64,000 nt of DNA from Amaranthus tricolor. Lineage: Eukaryota > Streptophyta > Magnoliopsida > Caryophyllales > Amaranthaceae. A program made the translations under genes and the position numbers. The stretch lies in the NCBI RefSeq assembly GCF_026212465.1, contig NC_080051.1, positions 1,141,001 to 1,205,000 of the forward strand, given 5' to 3'. Of the stretch, positions 35,589 through 51,200 are shown in pieces. The notes beneath the pieces were generated by a model. That model had not been told where the DNA came from and did no database searches. It was given only the letters and a program-made list of their open reading frames with translations. Numbering within the stretch: position 1 is the stretch's first letter; every line of letters starts with the position of its first letter.

Positions 35589-38500
35589 TCAATGATTAAT
35601 GAAGAATGAACAAGGATCAATGATCAAAGAAGAATGAACGATGAAGAATGAACAAGGATCAATGATCAATGAAGAATGAACGATGAAGAATGAACAAGGA
35701 ATAATGGTCAATGACGAATGAACGATGAAGAATGAACAAGGATCAATGATCAATGACGAATGAACGATGAAGAATGAACAAGGATCAATGATCAATGAAG
35801 AATGAACAAGGATCAATGATCAAAGAAGAATGAACGATTAAGAATGAACAAGGATCAATGATCAATGAAGAATGAACGATGAAGAATGAACAAGGATTAA
35901 TGGTCAATGACGAATGAACGATGAAGAATGAACAAGGATCAATGATCAATGACGAATGAACGATGAAGAATGAACAAGGATCAATGATCAATGACGAATG
36001 AACGATGAAGAATGAACAAGGATCAATGATCAATGAAGAATGAACAAGGATCAATGATCAAAGAAGAATGAACGATGAAGAATGAACAAGGTTCAATGAT
36101 CAATGAAGAATGAACGATGAAGAATGAACAAGGATTAATGGTCAATGACGAATGAACAATGAAGAATGAACAAGGATCAATGATCAATGAAGAATGAACG
36201 ATGAAGAATGAACAAGGATTAATGGTCAATGACGAATGAATGATGAAGAATGAACAAGGATCAATGATCAATGAAGAATGAACGATGAAGAATGAACAAG
36301 GAGTAATGGTCAATGACGAATGAACGATGAAGAATGAACAAGGATCAATGATCAATGACGAATGAACGAAGAAGAATGAACAAGGATCAATGATCAATGA
36401 AGAATGAACGATGAAGAATGAACAAGGATCAATGATCAATGAAGAATGAACGATGAAGAATGAACAAGGAACAATGATCAATGAAGAATGATCGATGAAG
36501 AATGAGCAAGGATTAATGGTCAATGACGAATGAACGATGAAGAATGAACAAGGATCAATGCTCAATGAAAAATGAACGATGAAGAATGAACAAGGATCAA
36601 TGATCAATGAAGAATGAACGATGAAGAATGAACAAGGAATAATGGTCAATGACGAATGAACGATGAAGAATGAACAAGGATCAATGATCAATGACGAATG
36701 AACGATGAAGAATGAACAAGGATCAATGATCAATGAAGAATGAACGATGAAGAATGAACAAGAAGTAATGGTCAATGACGAATGAACGATAAAGAATGAA
36801 CAAGGATCATTGATCAATGAGTAATGAACGATGAAGAATGAACAAAGATCAATGATTAATGAAGAATGAACAAGGATCAATGATCAAAGAAGAATGAACG
36901 ATGAAGAATGAACAAGGATCAATGATCAATGAAGAATGAACGATGAAGAATGAACAAGGAATAATGGTCAATGACGAATGAACGATGAAGAATGAACAAG
37001 GATCAATGATCAATGACGAATGAACGATGAAGAATGAACAAGGATCAATGATCAATGAAGAATGAACAAGGATCAATGATCAAAGAAGAATGAACGATTA
37101 AGAATGAACAAGGATCAATGATCAATGAAGAATGAACGATGAAGAATGAACAAGGATTAATGGTCAATGACGAATGAACGATGAAGAATGAACAAGGATC
37201 AATGATCAATGACGAATGAACGATGAAGAATGAACAAGGATCAATGATCAATGACGAATGAACGATGAAGAATGAACAAGGATCAATGATCAATGAAGAA
37301 TGAACAAGGATCAATGATCAAAGAAGAATGAACGATGAAGAATGAACAAGGTTCAATGATCAATGAAGAATGAACGATGAAGAATGAACAAGGATTAATG
37401 GTCAATGACGAATGAACAATGAAGAATGAACAAGGATCAATGATCAATGAAGAATGAACGATGAAGAATGAACAAGGATTAATGGTCAATGACGAATGAA
37501 TGATGAAGAATGAACAAGGATCAATGATCAATGAAGAATGAACGATGAAGAATGAACAAGGAGTAATGGTCAATGACGAATGAACGATGAAGAATGAACA
37601 AGGATCAATGATCAATGACGAATGAACGAAGAAGAATGAACAAGGATCAATGATCAATGAAGAATGAACGATGAAGAATGAACAAGGATCAATGATCAAT
37701 GAAGAATGAACGATGAAGAATGAACAAGGATCAATGATCAATGACTAATGAACGATGAAGAATGAACAAGGATCAATGATTAATGAAGAATGAACAAGGA
37801 TCAATGATCAAAGAAGAATGAACGATGAAGAATGAACAAGGATCAATGATCAATGAAGAATGAACGATGAAGAATGAACAAGGAATAATGGTCAATGACG
37901 AATGAACGATGAAGAATGAACAAGGATCAATGATCAATGACGAATGAACGATGAAGAATGAACAAGGATCAATGATCAATGAAGAATGAACGATGAAGAA
38001 TGAACAAGAAGTAATGGTCAATGACGAATGAACGATAAAGAATGAACAAGGATCATTGATCAATGAGTAATGAACGATGAAGAATGAACAAAGATCAATG
38101 ATTAATGAAGAATGAACAAGGATCAATGATCAAAGAAGAATGAACGATGAAGAATGAACAAGGATCAATGATCAATGAAGAATGAACGATGAAGAATGAA
38201 CAAGGAATAATGGTCAATGACGAATGAACGATGAAGAATGAACAAGGATCAATGATCAATGACGAATGAACGATGAAGAATGAACAAGGATCAATGATCA
38301 ATGAAGAATGAACAAGGATCAATGATCAAAGAAGAATGAACGATTAAGAATGAACAAGGATCAATGATCAATGAAGAATGAACGATGAAGAATGAACAAG
38401 GATTAATGGTCAATGACGAATGAACGATGAAGAATGAACAAGGATCAATGATCAATGACGAATGAACGATGAAGAATGAACAAGGATCAATGATCAATGA

Positions 38501-39428
38501 CGAATGAACGATGAAGAATGAACAAGGATCAATGATCAATGAAGAATGAACAAGGATCAATGATCAAAGAAGAATGAACGATGAAGAATGAACAAGGTTC
38601 AATGATCAATGAAGAATGAACGATGAAGAATGAACAAGGATTAATGGTCAATGACGAATGAACAATGAAGAATGAACAAGGATCAATGATCAATGAAGAA
38701 TGAACGATGAAGAATGAACAAGGATTAATGGTCAATGACGAATGAATGATGAAGAATGAACAAGGATCAATGATCAATGAAGAATGAACGATGAAGAATG
38801 AACAAGGAGTAATGGTCAATGACGAATGAACGATGAAGAATGAACAAGGATCAATGATCAATGACGAATGAACGAAGAAGAATGAACAAGGATCAATGAT
38901 CAATGAAGAATGAACGATGAAGAATGAACAAGGATCAATGATCAATGAAGAATGAACGATGAAGAATGAACAAGGAACAATGATCAATGAAGAATGATCG
39001 ATGAAGAATGAGCAAGGATTAATGGTCAATGACGAATGAACGATGAAGAATGAACAAGGATCAATGCTCAATGAAAAATGAACGATGAAGAATGAACAAG
39101 GATCAATGATCAATGAAGAATGAACGATGAAGAATGAACAAGGATTAATGGTCAATGACGAATGAACGATGAAGAATGAACGAGGATCAATGATCAATGA
39201 AGAATGAACGATGAAGAATGAACAAGGATTAATGGTCAATGACGAATGAACGATGAAGAATAAACAAGGATCAATGATCAATGACGAATGAACGATGAAG
39301 AATGAACTAGGATCAATGATCAATGACGAATAAACGATGAAGAATGAACAAGGATCAATGATCAATGACGAATGAACGATGAAGAATGAACAAGGATCAA
39401 TGATCAATGAAGAATGAACAAGGATCAA
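35589..39428 (+). repeat. ~1250-bp higher-order repeat, three copies
   Basis: The 196- and 238-bp landmark pair starts at 35589, 36849 and 38095, giving periods of 1260 and 1246 bp. The 14-bp difference is gain or loss of one 14-mer. A 322-bp interval precedes each copy (from 35267, within 36023-36848, and from 37773). The third copy diverges after about 38760, where it acquires monomers with GAACGAGG and AATAAACAAGG variants. Confidence 0.8.
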
Positions 39429-42400
39429 TGATCAAAGAAGAATGAACGATGAAGAATTAACAAGGATCAATGATCAATGAAGAATGAACGATGAAGAATG
39501 AACAAGGATTAATGGTCAATGACGAATGAACGATGAAGAATGAACAAGGATCAATGAAGAATGAACGATGAAGAATGAACAAGGATTAATGGTCAATGAC
39601 AAATGAACGATGAAGAATGAACAAGGATCAATGATCAATGACGAATGAACGATGAAGAATGAACAAGGATCAATAATCAATGACGAATAAACGATGAAGA
39701 ATGAACAAGGATCAATGATCAATGACGAATGAACGATGAAGAATGAACAAGGATCAATGATCAATGACGAATGAACGATGAAGAATGAACAAGGATCAAT
39801 GATCAATGAAGAATGAACAAGGATCAATGATCAAAGAAGAATGAACGATGAAGAATGAACAAGGATCAATGATCAATGAAGAATGAACGATGAAGAATGA
39901 ACAAGGATCAATGATCAATGAAGAATGAACGATGAAGAATGAACAAGGATCAATTCTCAATGAAGAATGAACGATGAAGAATGAACAAGGATCAATTCTC
40001 AATGAAGAATGAACGATGAAGAATGAACAAGGAACAATGATCAATGAAGAATGAACGATGAAGAATGAACAAGGATTAATGGTCAATGACGAATGAATGA
40101 TGAAGAATGAACAAGGATCAATGATCAATGAAGAATGAACGATGAAGAATGAACAAGGATCAATGATCAATGAAGAATGAACGACGAAGAATGAACAAGG
40201 ATTAATGGTCAATGATGAATGAACGATGAAGAATGAACAAGGATCAATGATCAATGACGAATGAACGATGAAGAATGAACAAGGATCAATGATCAATGAA
40301 GAATGAACGATGAAGAATGAACAAGGAGTAATGGTCAATGACGAATGAACGATGAAGAATGAACAAGGATCAATGATCAATGACTAATGAACGATGAAGA
40401 AAGAACAAGGATCAATGATTAATGAAGAATGAACAAGGATCAATGATCAAAGAAGAATGAACGATGAAGAATGAACAAGGATCAATGATCAATGAAGAAT
40501 GAACGATGAAGAATGAACAAGGAATAATGGTCAATGACGAATGAACGATGAAGAATGAACAATGATCAATGATCAATGACGAATGAACGATGAAGAATGA
40601 ACAAGGATCAATGATCAATGAAGAATGAACAAGGATCAATGATCAAAGAAGAATGAACGATGAAGAATGAACAAGGATCAATGATCAATGAAGAATGAAC
40701 GATGAAGAATGAACAAGGATTAATGGTCAATGACGAATGAACAATGAAGAATGAACAAGGATCAATGATCAATGAAGAATGAACGATGAAGAATGAACAA
40801 GGATTAATGGTCAATGACGAATGAATGATAAAGAATGAACAAGGATCAATGATCAATGACGAATGAACGATGAAGAATGAACAAGGATCAATGATCAATG
40901 ACGAATGAACGATGAAGAATGAACAAGGATCAATGATCAATGAAGAATGAACGATGAAGAATGAACAAGGATCAATGATCAATGAAGAATGAACGATGAA
41001 GAATGAACAAGGATCAATTCTCAATGAAGAATGAACGATGAAGAATGAACAAGGAAAAATGATCAATGAAGAATGAACGATGAAGAATGAACAAGGATTA
41101 ATGGTCAATGACGAATGAACGATGAAGAATGAACAAGGATCAATGATCAATGAAGAATGAACGATGAAAAATGAACAAGGATCAATGATCAATGAAGAAT
41201 GAACGATGAAGAATGAACAAGGATTAATGGTCAGTGACGAATGAACGATGAAGAATGAACAAGGATCAATGATCAATGAAGAATGAACGATGAAGAATGA
41301 ACAAGGATTAATGGTCAATGACGAATGAACGATGAAGAATGAACAAGGATCAATGATCAATGACGAATGAACGATGAAGAATGAACAAGGATACATGATC
41401 AATGACGAATGAACGATGAAGAATGAACAAGGATCAATGATCAATGAAGAATGAACAAGGATCAGTGATCAAAGAAGAATGAACGATGAAGAATGAACAA
41501 GGAACAATGATCAATGAAGAATGAACGATGAAGAATGAACAAGGATTAATGGTCAGTGACGAATGAACGATGAAGAATGAACAAGGATCAATGATCAATG
41601 AAGAATGAACGATGAAGAATGAACAAGGATTAATGGTCAATGACGAATGAACGATGAAGAATGAACAAGGATCAATGATCAATGAAGAATGAACGATGAA
41701 GAATGAACAAGGATCAATGATCAATGAAGAATCAACGATGAAGAATGAACAAGGATTAATGGTCAGTGACGAATGAACGATGAAGAATGAACAAGGATCA
41801 ATGATCAATGAAGAATGAACGATGAAGAATGAACAAGGATTAATGGTCAATGACGAATGAACGATGAAGAATGAACAAGGATCAATGATCAATGAAGAAT
41901 GAACGATGAAGAATGAACAAGGATCAATGATCAATGAAGAATGAACGACGAAGAATGAACAAGGATTAATGGTCAATGACGAATGAACGATGAAGAATGA
42001 ACAAGGATCAATGATCAATGACGAATGAACGATGAAGAATGAACAAGGATCAATGATCAATGAAGAATGAACGATGAAGAATGAACAAGGAGTAATGGTC
42101 AATGACGAATGAACGATGAAGAATGAACAAGGATCATTGATCAATGAGTAATGAACGATGAAGAATGAACAAGGATCAATGATTAATGAAGAATGAACAA
42201 GGAACAATGATCAAAGAAGAATGAACGATGAAGAATGAACAAGGATCAATGATCAATGAAGAATGAACGATGAAGAATGAACAAGGAATAATGGTCAATG
42301 ACGAATGAACGATGAAGAATGAACAAGGATCAATGATCAATGACGAATGAACGATGAAGAATGAACAAGGATCACTGATCAATGAAGAATGAACAAGGAT

Positions 42401-44962
42401 CAATGATCAAAGAAGAATGAACGATGAAGAATGAACAAGGATCAATGATCAATGAAGAATGAACGATGAAGAATGAACAAGGATTAATGGTCAATGATGA
42501 ATGAACGATGAAGAATGAACAAGGATCAATGATCAATGAAGAATGAACGATGAAGAATGAACAAGGATTAATGGTCAATGACGAATGAATGATGAAGAAT
42601 GAACAAGGATCAATGATCAATGACGAATGAACGATGAAGAATGAACAAGGATCAATGATCAATGAAGAATGAACGAGGAAGAATGAACAAGGATTAATGG
42701 TCAATGACGAATGAATGATGAAGAATGAACAAGGATCAATGATCAATGACGAATGAACGATGAAGAATGAACAAGGATCAATGATCAATGACGAATGAAC
42801 GATGAAGAATGAACAAGGATCAATGATCAATGAAGAATGAACGATGAAGAATGAACAAGGATCAATGATGAATGAAGAATGAACAAGGATCAATGATCAA
42901 AGAAGAATGAACGATGAAGAATGAACAAGGATCAATGATCAATGAAGAATGAACGATGAAGAATGAACAAGGATTAATGGTCAATGATGAATGAACGATG
43001 AAGAATGAACAAGGATCAATGATCTATGAAGAATGAACGAAGATGAATGAACAAGGATTAATGGTCAATGACGAATGAATGATGAAGAATGAACAAGGAT
43101 CAATGATCAATGACGAATGAACGATGAAGAATGAACAAGGATCAATGATCAATGACGAATGAACGATGAAGAATGAACAAGGATCAATGATCAATGAAGA
43201 ATGAACGATGAAGAATGAACAAGGAGTAATGGTCAATGACGAATGAACGATGAAGAATGAACAAGGATCAATGATCAATGACTAATGAACGATGAAGAAT
43301 GAACAAGGATCAATGATTAATGAAGAATGAACAAGGATCAATGATCAAAGAAGAATGAACGATGAAGAATGAACAAGGATCAATGATCAATGAAGAATGA
43401 ACGATGAAGAATGAACAAGGAGTAATGGTCAATGACGAATGAACGATGAAGAATGAACAAGGATCAATGATCAATGACAAATGAACGATGAAGAATGAAC
43501 AAGGATCAATGATCAATGAAGAATGAACAAGGATCAATGATCAAAGAAGAATGAACGATGAAGAATGAACAAGGATCAATGATCAATGAAGAATGAACGA
43601 TGAAGAATGAACAAGGATTAATGGTCAATGACGAATGAACGATGAAGAATGAACAAGGATCAATGATCAATGACGAATGAAGGATGAAGAATGAACAAGG
43701 ATCAATGATCAATGACGAATGAACGAAGAAGAATGAACAAGGATCAATGATCAATGAAGAATGAACAAGGATCAATGATCAAAGAAGAATGAACGATGAA
43801 TAATGAACAAGGTTCAATGATCAATGAAGAATGAACGATGAAGAATGAACAAGGATTAATGGTCAATGACGAATGAACGATGAAGAATGAACAAGGATCA
43901 ATGATCAATGAAGAATGAACGATGAAGAATGAACAAGGAATAATGGTCAATGACGAATGAACGATGAAGAATGAACAAGGATCAATGATCAATGACGAAT
44001 GAACGATGAAGAATGAACAAGGATCAATGATCAATGAAGAATGAACAAGGATCAATGATCAAAGAAGAATGAACGATGAAGAATGAACAAGGATCAATGA
44101 TCAATGAAGAATGAACGATGAAGAATGAACAAGGATTAATGGTCAATGATGAATGAACGATGAAGAATGAACAAGGATCAATGATCAATGAAGAATGAAC
44201 GATGAAGAATGAACAAGGATTAATGGTCAATGACGAATGAATGATGAAGAATGAACAAGGATCAATGATCAATGACGAATGAACGATGAAGAATGAACAA
44301 GGATCAATGATCAATGAAGAATGAACGATGAAGAATGAACAAGGATTAATGGTCAATGACGAATGAATGATGAAGAATGAACAAGGATCAATGATCAATG
44401 ACGAATGAACGATGAAGAATGAACAAGGATCAATGATCAATGACGAATGAACGATGAAGAATGAACAAGGATCAATGATCAATGAAGAATGAACGATGAA
44501 GAATGAACAAGGATCAATGATCAATGAAGAATGAACAAGGATCAATGATCAAAGAAGAATGAACGATGAAGAATGAACAAGGATCAATGATCAATGAAGA
44601 ATGAACGATGAAGAATGAACAAGGATTAATGGTCAATGATGAATGAACGATGAAGAATGAACAAGGATCAATGATCAATGAAGAATGAACGATGATGAAT
44701 GAACAAGGATTAATGGTCAATGACGAATGAATGATGAAGAATGAACAAGGATCAATGATCAATGACGAATGAACGATGAAGAATGAACAAAGGATCAATG
44801 ATCAATGACGAATGAACGATGAAGAATGAACAAGGATCAATGATCAATGAAGAATGAACGATGAAGAATGAACAAGGAGTAATGGTCAATGACGAATGAA
44901 CGATGAAGAATGAACAAGGATCAATGATCAATGACTAATGAACGATGAAGAATGAACAAGGA

Positions 44963-47900
44963 TCAATGATTAATGAAGAATGAACAAGGATCAATGATCA
45001 AAGAAGAATGAACGATGAAGAATGAACAAGGATCAATGATCAATGAAGAATGAACGATGAAGAATGAACAAGGAGTAATGGTCAATGACGAATGAACGAT
45101 GAAGAATGAACAAGGATCAATGATCAATGACAAATGAACGATGAAGAATGAACAAGGATCAATGATCAATGAAGAATGAACAAGGATCAATGATCAAAGA
45201 AGAATGAACGATGAAGAATGAACAAGGATCAATGATCAATGAAGAATGAACGATGAAGAATGAACAAGGATTAATGGTCAATGACGAATGAACGATGAAG
45301 AATGAACAAGGATCAATGATCAATGACGAATAAAGGATGAAGAATGAACAAGGATCAATGATCAATGACGAATGAACGAAGAAGAATGAACAAGGATCAA
45401 TGATCAATGAAGAATGAACAAGGATCAATGATCAAAGAAGAATGAACGATGAATAATGAACAAGGTTCAATGATCAATGAAGAATGAACGATGAAGAATG
45501 AACAAGGATTAATGGTCAATGACGAATGAACGATGAAGAATGAACAAGGATCAATGATCAATGAAGAATGAACGATGAAGAATGAACAAGGATTAATGGT
45601 CAATGACGAATGAATGATGAAGAATGAACAAGGATCAATGATCAATGAAGAATGAACGATGAAGAATGAACAAGGATCAATGATAAATGAAGAATGAACG
45701 ATGAAGAATGAATAAGGATCAATGATCAATGACGAATGAACGATGAAGAATGAACAAGGATCAATGATCAATGAAGAATGAAAGATGAAGAATGAACAAG
45801 GAGTAATGGTCAATGACGAATGAACGATGAAGAATGAACAAGGATCAATGATCAATGACGAATGAACGAAGAAGAATGAACAAGGATCAATGATCAATGA
45901 AGAATGAACAAGGATTAATGGTCAGTGACGAATGAACGATGAAGAATGAACAAGGATCAATGATCAATGAAGAATGAACGATGAAGAATGAACAAGGATT
46001 AATGGTCAATGACGAATGAACGATGAAGAATGAACAAGGATCAATGATCAATGACGAATGAACGATGAAGAATGAACAAGGATACATGATCAATGACGAA
46101 TGAACGATGAAGAATGAACAAGGATCAATGATCAATGAAGAATGAACAAGGATCAGTGATCAAAGAAGAATGAACGATGAAGAATGAACAAGGAACAATG
46201 ATCAATGAAGAATGAACGATGAAGAATGAACAAGGATTAATGGTCAGTGACGAATGAACGATGAAGAATGAACAAGGATCAATGATCAATGAAGAATGAA
46301 CGATGAAGAATGAACAAGGATTAATGGTCAATGACGAATGAACGATGAAGAATGAACAAGGATCAATGATCAATGAAGAATGAACGATGAAGAATGAACA
46401 AGGATCAATGATCAATGAAGAATGAACGATGAAGAATGAACAAGGATTAATGGTCAGTGACGAATGAACGATGAAGAATGAACAAGGATCAATGATCAAT
46501 GAAGAATGAACGATGAAGAATGAACAAGGATTAATGGTCAATGACGAATGAACGATGAAGAATGAACAAGGATCAATGATCAATGAAGAATGAACGATGA
46601 AGAATGAACAAGGATCAATGATCAATGAAGAATGAACGACGAAGAATGAACAAGGATTAATGGTCAATGACGAATGAACGATGAAGAATGAACAAGGATC
46701 AATGATCAATGACGAATGAACGATGAAGAATGAACAAGGATCAATGATCAATGAAGAATGAACGATGAAGAATGAACAAGGAGTAATGGTCAATGACGAA
46801 TGAACGATGAAGAATGAACAAGGATCATTGATCAATGAGTAATGAACGATGAAGAATGAACAAGGATCAATGATTAATGAAGAATGAACAAGGAACAATG
46901 ATCAAAGAAGAATGAACGATGAAGAATGAACAAGGATCAATGATCAATGAAGAATGAACGATGAAGAATGAACAAGGAATAATGGTCAATGACGAATGAA
47001 CGATGAAGAATGAACAAGGATCAATGATCAATGACGAATGAACGATGAAGAATGAACAAGGATCACTGATCAATGAAGAATGAACAAGGATCAATGATCA
47101 AAGAAGAATAAACGATGAAGAATGAACAAGGATCAATGATCAATGAAGAATGAACGATGAAGAATGAACAAGGATTAATGGTCAATGATGAATGAACGAT
47201 GAAGAATGAACAAGGATCAATGATCAATGAAGAATGAACGATGAAGAATGAACAAGGATTAATGGTCAATGACGAATGAATGATGAAGAATGAACAAGGA
47301 TCAATGATCAATGACGAATGAACGATGAAGAATGAACAAGGATCAATGATCAATGAAGAATGAACGATGAAGAATGAACAAGGATTAATGGTCAATGACG
47401 AATGAATGATGAAGAATGAACAAGGATCAATGATCAATGACGAATGAACGATGAAGAATGAACAAGGATCAATGATCAATGAAGAATGAACGATGAAGAA
47501 TGAACAAGGATTAATGGTCAATGACGAATGAATGATGAAGAATGAACAAGGATCAATGATCAATGACGAATGAACGATGAAGAATGAACAAGGATCAATG
47601 ATCAATGACGAATGAACGATGAAGAATGAACAAGGATCAATGATCAATGAAGAATGAACGATGAAGAATGAACAAGGATCAATGATCAATGAAGAATGAA
47701 CAAGGATCAATGATCAAAGAAGAATGAACGATGAAGAATGAACAAGGATCAATGATCAATGAAGAATGAACGATGAAGAATGAACAAGGATTAATGGTCA
47801 ATGATGAATGAACGATGAAGAATGAACAAGGATCAATGATCAATGAAGAATGAACGATGATGAATGAACAAGGATTAATGGTCAATGACGAATGAATGAT

Positions 47901-50900
47901 GAAGAATGAACAAGGATCAATGATCAATGACGAATGAACGATGAAGAATGAACAAAGGATCAATGATCAATGACGAATGAACGATGAAGAATGAACAAGG
48001 ATCAATGATCAATGAAGAATGAACGATGAAGAATGAACAAGGAGTAATGGTCAATGACGAATGAACGATGAAGAATGAACAAGGATCAATGATCAATGAC
48101 TAATGAACGATGAAGAATGAACAAGGATCAATGATTAATGAAGAATGAACAAGGATCAATGATCAAAGAAGAATGAACGATGAAGAATGAACAAGGATCA
48201 ATGATCAATGAAGAATGAACGATGAAGAATGAACAAGGAGTAATGGTCAATGACGAATGAACGATGAAGAATGAACAAGGATCAATGATCAATGACAAAT
48301 GAACGATGAAGAATGAACAAGGATCAATGATCAATGAAGAATGAACAAGGATCAATGATCAAAGAAGAATGAACGATGAAGAATGAACAAGGATCAATGA
48401 TCAATGAAGAATGAACGATGAAGAATGAACAAGGATTAATGGTCAATGACGAATGAACGATGAAGAATGAACAAGGATCAATGATCAATGACGAATAAAG
48501 GATGAAGAATGAACAAGGATCAATGATCAATGACGAATGAACGAAGAAGAATGAACAAGGATCAATGATCAATGAAGAATGAACAAGGATCAATGATCAA
48601 AGAAGAATGAACGATGAATAATGAACAAGGTTCAATGATCAATGAAGAATGAACGATGAAGAATGAACAAGGATTAATGGTCAATGACGAATGAACGATG
48701 AAGAATGAACAAGGATCAATGATCAATGAAGAATGAACGATGAAGAATGAACAAGGATTAATGGTCAATGACGAATGAATGATGAAGAATGAACAAGGAT
48801 CAATGATCAATGAAGAATGAACGATGAAGAATGAACAAGGATCAATGATAAATGAAGAATGAACGATGAAGAATGAATAAGGATCAATGATCAATGACGA
48901 ATGAACGATGAAGAATGAACAAGGATCAATGATCAATGAAGAATGAAAGATGAAGAATGAACAAGGAGTAATGGTCAATGACGAATGAACGATGAAGAAT
49001 GAACAAGGATCAATGATCAATGACGAATGAACGAAGAAGAATGAACAAGGATCAATGATCAATGAAGAATGAACAAGGATTAATGGTCAGTGACGAATGA
49101 ACGATGAAGAATGAACAAGGATCAATGATCAATGAAGAATGAACGATGAAGAATGAACAAGGATTAATGGTCAATGACGAATGAACGATGAAGAATGAAC
49201 AAGGATCAATGATCAATGACGAATGAACGATGAAGAATGAACAAGGATACATGATCAATGACGAATGAACGATGAAGAATGAACAAGGATCAATGATCAA
49301 TGAAGAATGAACAAGGATCAGTGATCAAAGAAGAATGAACGATGAAGAATGAACAAGGAACAATGATCAATGAAGAATGAACGATGAAGAATGAACAAGG
49401 ATTAATGGTCAGTGACGAATGAACGATGAAGAATGAACAAGGATCAATGATCAATGAAGAATGAACGATGAAGAATGAACAAGGATTAATGGTCAATGAC
49501 GAATGAACGATGAAGAATGAACAAGGATCAATGATCAATGAAGAATGAACGATGAAGAATGAACAAGGATCAATGATCAATGAAGAATGAACGATGAAGA
49601 ATGAACAAGGATTAATGGTCAGTGACGAATGAACGATGAAGAATGAACAAGGATCAATGATCAATGAAGAATGAACGATGAAGAATGAACAAGGATTAAT
49701 GGTCAATGACGAATGAACGATGAAGAATGAACAAGGATCAATGATCAATGAAGAATGAACGATGAAGAATGAACAAGGATCAATGATCAATGAAGAATGA
49801 ACGACGAAGAATGAACAAGGATTAATGGTCAATGACGAATGAACGATGAAGAATGAACAAGGATCAATGATCAATGACGAATGAACGATGAAGAATGAAC
49901 AAGGATCAATGATCAATGAAGAATGAACGATGAAGAATGAACAAGGAGTAATGGTCAATGACGAATGAACGATGAAGAATGAACAAGGATCATTGATCAA
50001 TGAGTAATGAACGATGAAGAATGAACAAGGATCAATGATTAATGAAGAATGAACAAGGAACAATGATCAAAGAAGAATGAACGATGAAGAATGAACAAGG
50101 ATCAATGATCAATGAAGAATGAACGATGAAGAATGAACAAGGAATAATGGTCAATGACGAATGAACGATGAAGAATGAACAAGGATCAATGATCAATGAC
50201 GAATGAACGATGAAGAATGAACAAGGATCACTGATCAATGAAGAATGAACAAGGATCAATGATCAAAGAAGAATAAACGATGAAGAATGAACAAGGATCA
50301 ATGATCAATGAAGAATGAACGATGAAGAATGAACAAGGATTAATGGTCAATGATGAATGAACGATGAAGAATGAACAAGGATCAATGATCAATGAAGAAT
50401 GAACGATGAAGAATGAACAAGGATTAATGGTCAATGACGAATGAATGATGAAGAATGAACAAGGATCAATGATCAATGACGAATGAACGATGAAGAATGA
50501 ACAAGGATCAATGATCAATGAAGAATGAACGATGAAGAATGAACAAGGATTAATGGTCAATGACGAATGAATGATGAAGAATGAACAAGGATCAATGATC
50601 AATGACGAATGAACGATGAAGAATGAACAAGGATCAATGATCAATGACGAATGAACGATGAAGAATGAACAAGGATCAATGATCAATGAAGAATGAACGA
50701 TGAAGAATGAACAAGGATCAATGATCAATGAAGAATGAACAAGGATCAATGATCAAAGAAGAATGAACGATGAAGAATGAACAAGGATCAATGATCAATG
50801 AAGAATGAACGATGAAGAATGAACAAGGATTAATGGTCAATGATGAATGAACGATGAAGAATGAACAAGGATCAATGATCAATGAAGAATGAACGATGAT

Positions 50901-51200
50901 GAATGAACAAGGATTAATGGTCAATGACGAATGAATGATGAAGAATGAACAAGGATCAATGATCAATGACGAATGAACGATGAAGAATGAACAAGGATCA
51001 ATGATCAATGACGAATGAACGATGAAGAATGAACAAGGATCAATGATCAATGAAGAATGAACGATGAAGAATGAACAAGGAGTAATGGTCAATGACGAAT
51101 GAACGATGAAGAATGAACAAGGATCAATGATCAATGACTAATGAACGATGAAGAATGAACAAGGATCAATGATTAATGAAGAATGAACAAGGATCAATGA
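44963..51200 (+). repeat. 3165-bp higher-order repeat, two copies
   Basis: Landmarks at 44963, 45159, 45397, 46125, 46867 and 47063 recur at 48128, 48324, 48562, 49290, 50032 and 50228, always 3165 bp later. The first copy's period is not a multiple of 7 because of the one-base GAACAAAGG insertion. The second copy lacks three monomers near its end (490 instead of 616 bp). Parts of the same unit are also recognisable at 41434-43775 and 51361-53241. Confidence 0.87.
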
